NCBI GenBank assembly: GCA_032207245.1
Contig: CM063500.1
Location: 36,855,987-36,919,986 of the forward strand
Length of the DNA stretch: 64,000 nt
Direction: 5' to 3'
Source of the DNA: Pardosa pseudoannulata
Lineage: Eukaryota; Arthropoda; Arachnida; Araneae; Lycosidae
The notes below the pieces were generated by a model, which saw only the letters and a list, made by a program, of their open reading frames with translations, searched no databases and was not told the origin of the DNA. Within the stretch, counting starts at the first letter, position 1. Each line of letters begins with the position of its first letter. The position numbers and the translations under genes are program-made. This document shows positions 63,011-64,000 of this stretch, in pieces.

Positions 63011-64000
63011 AATATGTGAATCATCAAGAACAAATTTTCTGGATTCTGTTTGCATCAAGTACGGGTAAATACGCGAAGCGGTTATCAAATGAATGCAATA
63101 ATTTGCAAAGAATATTTCTTTATGTGCAATATTTAGGATGTCTTTTGGCGATCTACGTTATAGCAAGAGAGCAAAAACAGTGTCGCCCTGGGGTATATAT
63201 CGGCATAGAGGAATTTTAATATTGTTATCGCGATATATAAAATATATCAATATTTGGCGAAATATTGACAACATGATCTAGCCCTAATATACATACACTA
63301 AACAAAGACAAAGAGTGTTGAACTGATATCGTAACTCATTCTATTTTTAATAAATATTTCAAGATTAATACATCATTAATCTATAATATTAATATATTTT
63401 ATGTATTTTAAGAAATACATAAAATAAGATATATGTTATATATATTAAGTGTTTTTTATGAAGGAATTAATTTGAATGAACAATTCCTAGAGAAGAATTA
63501 TCTTTTTAAAGCAGTAATTGAAAAATTATTCTTCATTTTAAATGTATATTTAAAGATAAATAATCTGTTACGTAATTTAAATCTTATATTTGTAATTTTT
63601 AACCTAGCCTTTGTTTTGTTCAATAAATTAACGTTGCATAATAACCACTAAATTATTCTTCTATAAAAATGTTTAATATTCACAACAAATACTTGCATTT
63701 GGAAATACTTTTAAACTAGCGCATTTAAACTCTGTACTAAGCATTTAAATAATAAAATTAGTGCTATTTAACGTTGAATTCGCTCCCATTCCTAGCCTTT
63801 ATAAATGGCTTTAAATACATTCGTCTTCCCCAGGGTATTTTCAGCCATTAATACGTGTAATGGATACTTATCTTATCTCGAGCAAAGGAAGTTGTATAGT
63901 CATTAAATTAAAATCAGCAGAATGAAAGCAATTAAATGGCTTCCCTAATTTTTCTGGTCTTCTATAAATAAGTATTAAAAAGATCGATTACTGTCTCCTT
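63011..64000. other. AT-rich non-coding stretch to the window end
   Basis: 63205-63290 has ATCGCGATATAT and AATATTTGGCGAAATATTG, an 8-bp-arm palindrome. No gene recognised. A 72-codon opening at 63433-63651 is hydrophobic and unsupported. Confidence 0.45.

Noticed and set aside
63205..63290. hAT-type terminal repeat around a TAGGGCTAG-like word
   Set aside because: Only one possible end was seen, with no partner, no 8-bp duplication and no transposase fragment.

Overview
This is eukaryotic, very AT-rich, repeat-dominated DNA with no recognisable single-copy host gene. The mobile elements (Tc1/mariner transposases, a Ty3/Gypsy-like retroelement, a Jockey-like LINE fragment, tRNA-derived SINEs, a Helitron, TTAA-flanked MITEs) and the long (TA)n tracts fit an arthropod. 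An arachnid such as a spider is possible, but this is an inference from the style of the elements and was not tested. There are no operons, bacterial genes or CRISPR arrays.

Layout. 1-2780 is a degenerate tandem array that ends in a 460-bp (TA)n tract. 3262-8200 is a minus-strand LTR retrotransposon with two 216-bp LTRs that differ at only about four positions. It has a long intact gag-protease-RT frame, a decayed middle and an integrase remnant. It sits beside a dead Tc1-like element (8206-9735). 11103-12658 is a second dead mariner-type element. 15.1-22.3 kb is a composite satellite with a 1.5-kb higher-order period and a younger 165-bp array. 23.5-25.4 kb holds TTAA-type elements and a 409-bp duplication. 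Arrays of about 92 bp (25.9 kb) and 195 bp (27.5-28.7 kb) follow, the latter split by a SINE with a 9-bp target duplication. 28.7-36.3 kb is AT-rich and contains long hairpins, a transposase fragment, a 230-bp TTAA MITE and a 1-kb (TA)n tract. 36.3-41.8 kb is a 265-bp array split by a 1.24-kb LTR-like element that itself contains a Jockey-like fragment. 44.6-48.95 kb is a 310-bp array split by an 889-bp non-autonomous Helitron with a readable empty site. 50.3-53.9 kb is a roughly 0.9-1.0-kb repeat whose units carry a fossil SINE head and an AT minisatellite. 55442-56659 is a Tc1-like element with both inverted repeats. 58.2-60.1 kb is a 259-bp array with a recurrent open frame. 60.3 kb holds a second SINE family, and 62.2-63.0 kb holds minisatellites partly derived from the LTR seen at 40.1 kb.

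How it fits together. The window looks like heterochromatin-like or intergenic sequence in which many unrelated tandem arrays expanded and were then used as landing sites by transposons. Because the arrays supply the uninterrupted sequence, several insertions can be defined to the base. The most unusual signals are the Helitron with its exact A|T empty site, and the 310-bp array. Each unit of that array carries a TACTAAC branch-point-like motif, an AG acceptor and a 93-nt module, and four of the eleven modules keep the same 30-codon frame. No proven host gene was found and no cellular function is claimed.
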